Assembly (NCBI GenBank): GCA_003223325.1
Contig: QHYS01000065.1
Span: 15,351-66,304 of the forward strand
Reading direction: 5' to 3'
Length of the DNA: 50,954 nt
DNA from: Acidobacteriota bacterium
GTDB taxonomy: Bacteria > Acidobacteriota > Terriglobia > Acidiferrales > UBA7541
In this document: piece by piece, positions 49,254 through 50,954 of the stretch
Position numbering within the stretch: the first letter of the stretch is position 1
How the letters are laid out: every line of letters starts with the position of its first letter
The notes under the pieces: model-generated
The model's input: the letters and a program-made list of their open reading frames with translations, nothing else
Databases searched by the model: none
Told to the model about the DNA's origin: nothing
Position numbers and translations under genes: made by a program

Positions 49254-50266
49254 GAAGAATTGCGATCATCGGTGCGGGAAGTTGCGGAACTGCGCTGGCT
49301 ATCGCGTTGGGGCGCAGCCGCCAACCCCATAGGTTGGCGCTGTGGGCACACGGTGCCGATGTGCTTGCCGCGCTGCGCGGTTGCCGTGAAAACTCCATCT
49401 ATCTGCCCGGCATCCGCATCCCCGATGAAACCGAAGTTACCGGCGATCTTGGCCAGGCGGTGGCGGGGGCGGAGATCGTACTCGGCGTGATGCCTTCGGC
49501 GCACGCCCGGGCCATTTACGCGGCCATGCTGCCTTTTTTGTTCGCGACGGCCGTGGCCGATACCATATTCATCAGCGCAACCAAAGGCTTGGAGCACGAT
49601 TCTCTGGCGCGCATGAGCGAAGTCATTACGGAAGTCATCGGGCAAAGGTTCGCGCCCCGCGTGGCCGCCCTCTCGGGCCCCAGTTTCGCCCTTGAGGTGG
49701 CTCGCGGCGATCCTACTGCCGTAGTCATCGCTTCCAGCGATCTCGAAGTTGCTGCGGAAATCCAGCGCGAATTCTCTGGTTCCACCCTTCGGCTCTATAC
49801 CAATGACGATATTGCTGGCGTGGAACTCGGAGGCGCGGTGAAGAACGTCATCGCTCTGGCTGCCGGTGTTTGCGCAGGCCTCGGTTTGGGTGCGAATACG
49901 ATCGCCGCGTTGGTCACGCGTGGGCTTTCCGAAATGACTCGGCTGGCCGTGGCGCTGGGCGGCAGCCGCGATACACTTGCGGGCTTGGCGGGCCTCGGCG
50001 ATCTCGTGCTCACGGCGAACGGAGCACTAAGCCGGAATCGCTCTGTGGGCATGGAACTTGGCAAGGGGCGCAAATTGGCAGAAATTCTGTCGCAGATGCG
50101 CATGGTAGCGGAAGGGGTCGGGACTACCTCGGCGACCATGGCGCTTGCCCGCAGGCACAATGTAGATATGCCCATTACGGAGCAGATGTACGCGGTCCTA
50201 AATGAGGGCCGCGCGCCGAGTGCGGCCATTCGGGAACTCATGGAGCGGCCTCTAACAAAGGAATAG
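49250..50266 (+). CDS. gpsA: Glycerol-3-phosphate dehydrogenase [NAD(P)+]
   Basis: 338 aa from a GTG at 49250 (VRRIAIIGAGSCGTALAIAL). The open frame extends to 48632 only because it is the shadow of plsY. It supplies sn-glycerol 3-phosphate to PlsY. Nucleotide site GAGSCGTA; SATKGLEHDSL; SGPSFALEVARGDPTAV; catalytic Lys in LGGAVKNVIALAAG; GLGANTIAALVTRGLSEM; VVEGV-like MVAEGVGTTSA. Length is normal. GTGA overlap with plsY. Confidence 0.96.
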   Translation: MRRIAIIGAGSCGTALAIALGRSRQPHRLALWAHGADVLAALRGCRENSIYLPGIRIPDETEVTGDLGQAVAGAEIVLGVMPSAHARAIYAAMLPFLFATAVADTIFISATKGLEHDSLARMSEVITEVIGQRFAPRVAALSGPSFALEVARGDPTAVVIASSDLEVAAEIQREFSGSTLRLYTNDDIAGVELGGAVKNVIALAAGVCAGLGLGANTIAALVTRGLSEMTRLAVALGGSRDTLAGLAGLGDLVLTANGALSRNRSVGMELGKGRKLAEILSQMRMVAEGVGTTSATMALARRHNVDMPITEQMYAVLNEGRAPSAAIRELMERPLTKE

Positions 50267-50289
50267 AGTGGTCCTAAAGGAGGATTGCA

Positions 50290-50814
50290 ATGGAGCCGCA
50301 GGAATTAGCTGAGAATGCGGAAAAAGCCAAAGAATCAGGCGAGCGCACCATTGGCCTCACCATGGCCATTCTCGCGGTGCTGCTCGCCGTCTCTACTTTG
50401 TTGAGCCATCGCGCGCACACCGAAGAGGTTCTGCTCGAGACGCGGGCCACCGATCAATGGAATTACTATCAGGCCAAAAACATTCGCTCGCACGTTTACG
50501 ATGCAGACGCTGAGATCGCCAGCCTCTTTGCCGAAAAAGGCGCCCAAGCAGCGGCGGATTTCCGCGTCAAATCCGAACAGCAGAAAAAAGATTCCGAAGA
50601 GATTCAGGCCGAGGCCGAGAAGCTCGGCAGAGAAGTTGATACGGCCAGCCATAAGGCCCGTTTCTACGATGGCAGTGAGTTGTTTCTAGAAGTGGCGATC
50701 GTTCTCAGCTCGATTTCGCTTCTGGCCAAGAGCCGCCTTTATTGGCGGGTTTCGTTCTTGTTCAGCCTGGCCGGAGTCGCATCCGGTCTGTGGGGCCTTC
50801 TGGCTGCACATTGA
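50290..50814 (+). CDS. DUF4337 membrane protein
   Basis: 174 aa. The start follows AAAGGAGG. One helix near 24-40 (LTMAILAVLLAVSTLLS), then HRAHTEEVLLETRATDQWNYYQAKNIRSH, a coiled-coil section (about 90-125) and two C-terminal helices (about 130-170). This is the DUF4337 pattern; function unknown. It lies 23 bp after gpsA and is probably the last gene of the run. The remaining 140 bp to the window end hold nothing I can identify. Confidence 0.9.
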   Translation: MEPQELAENAEKAKESGERTIGLTMAILAVLLAVSTLLSHRAHTEEVLLETRATDQWNYYQAKNIRSHVYDADAEIASLFAEKGAQAAADFRVKSEQQKKDSEEIQAEAEKLGREVDTASHKARFYDGSELFLEVAIVLSSISLLAKSRLYWRVSFLFSLAGVASGLWGLLAAH

Positions 50815-50954
50815 CCTGCAATATTGCTCCAGCAGCGTCGGCGTGATCGGCCTGTTTCTTAGCGCATTACACCAGATAGCAAAGCACTCGGTCCGAATGC
50901 TCAAAAGATCCGTTGATGGGCCAACGATGAAAGGGTTCAAGCAATTTTTGCTTC

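Noticed and set aside
50686-50940. 84-codon minus-strand ORF at the right edge
   Set aside because: Mostly antisense to the DUF4337 gene; no recognisable protein features.

Overview
This is a GC-rich bacterial chromosome segment with 44 intact-looking protein genes, three broken ones, one integrase fragment and one tRNA gene. The lineage is most likely Acidobacteriota (Terriglobia-like). This is an inference from the secreted DUF6152 protein beside a small lipocalin-like unknown, the dispersed GTCATTCTGAG hairpin repeat, the zinc-ribbon XRE regulator, the PEP-CTERM protein, and the mix of periplasmic PQQ, SoxCD and CO-dehydrogenase-like enzymes. No rRNA, CRISPR array or transposase was seen.

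Layout. (a) 1-8016: mostly exported oxidative enzymes: a Tat-type dienelactone hydrolase, a PQQ alcohol dehydrogenase with a fused cytochrome c domain, a SoxC/SoxD-like sulfite dehydrogenase pair, an isoaspartyl peptidase/asparaginase and a double-VOC protein. (b) 8021-16278: a xanthine-dehydrogenase-type molybdenum hydroxylase operon (coxG-, coxS-, coxL- and coxM-like; the coxL-like gene is broken), an alpha/beta hydrolase, and a lactate-permease-like transporter (frameshifted) that runs in frame into a UbiD-family decarboxylase. (c) 16494-33879: a mixed region with DUF72, an RsuA-type pseudouridine synthase, a phospholipase C-type phosphoesterase, a PEBP protein, glutaryl-CoA dehydrogenase, GlpX, an XRE regulator, an HD protein, IspG, GatC, and an acyl-CoA dehydrogenase/MaoC hydratase/CitE-like lyase cluster. 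(d) 34329-36576: tRNA-Val(CAC) with a small integrated element. (e) 36576-42798: MoxR, DUF58 and TgpA-type transglutaminase with MutY between. (f) 42878-50814: a long co-directional housekeeping run, rimO-yacG-pgpA-NHL protein-cinA-thpR-plsY-gpsA-DUF4337, several joined by 4-bp overlaps. It includes three phospholipid-synthesis steps (gpsA, plsY, pgpA).

The most unusual part is (d). A 41-bp direct repeat of the 5' half of tRNA-Val brackets a ~2.1-kb element carrying a degenerate tyrosine recombinase, a fragment of a second one, a small unknown ORF and a PEP-CTERM protein gene. The identity covers the 5' half, not the usual 3' end. The native tRNA promoter therefore appears stranded at the far end, where it would transcribe an orphan 5' tRNA half and then run toward the integrase. 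The intact tRNA now depends on element DNA for its upstream region.

Three genes carry apparent frameshifts (1-102, ~11090, ~15115). Without reads I cannot separate real decay from sequencing or assembly error, although the ~11090 lesion also lacks about 17-18 codons, which a simple base error would not explain.
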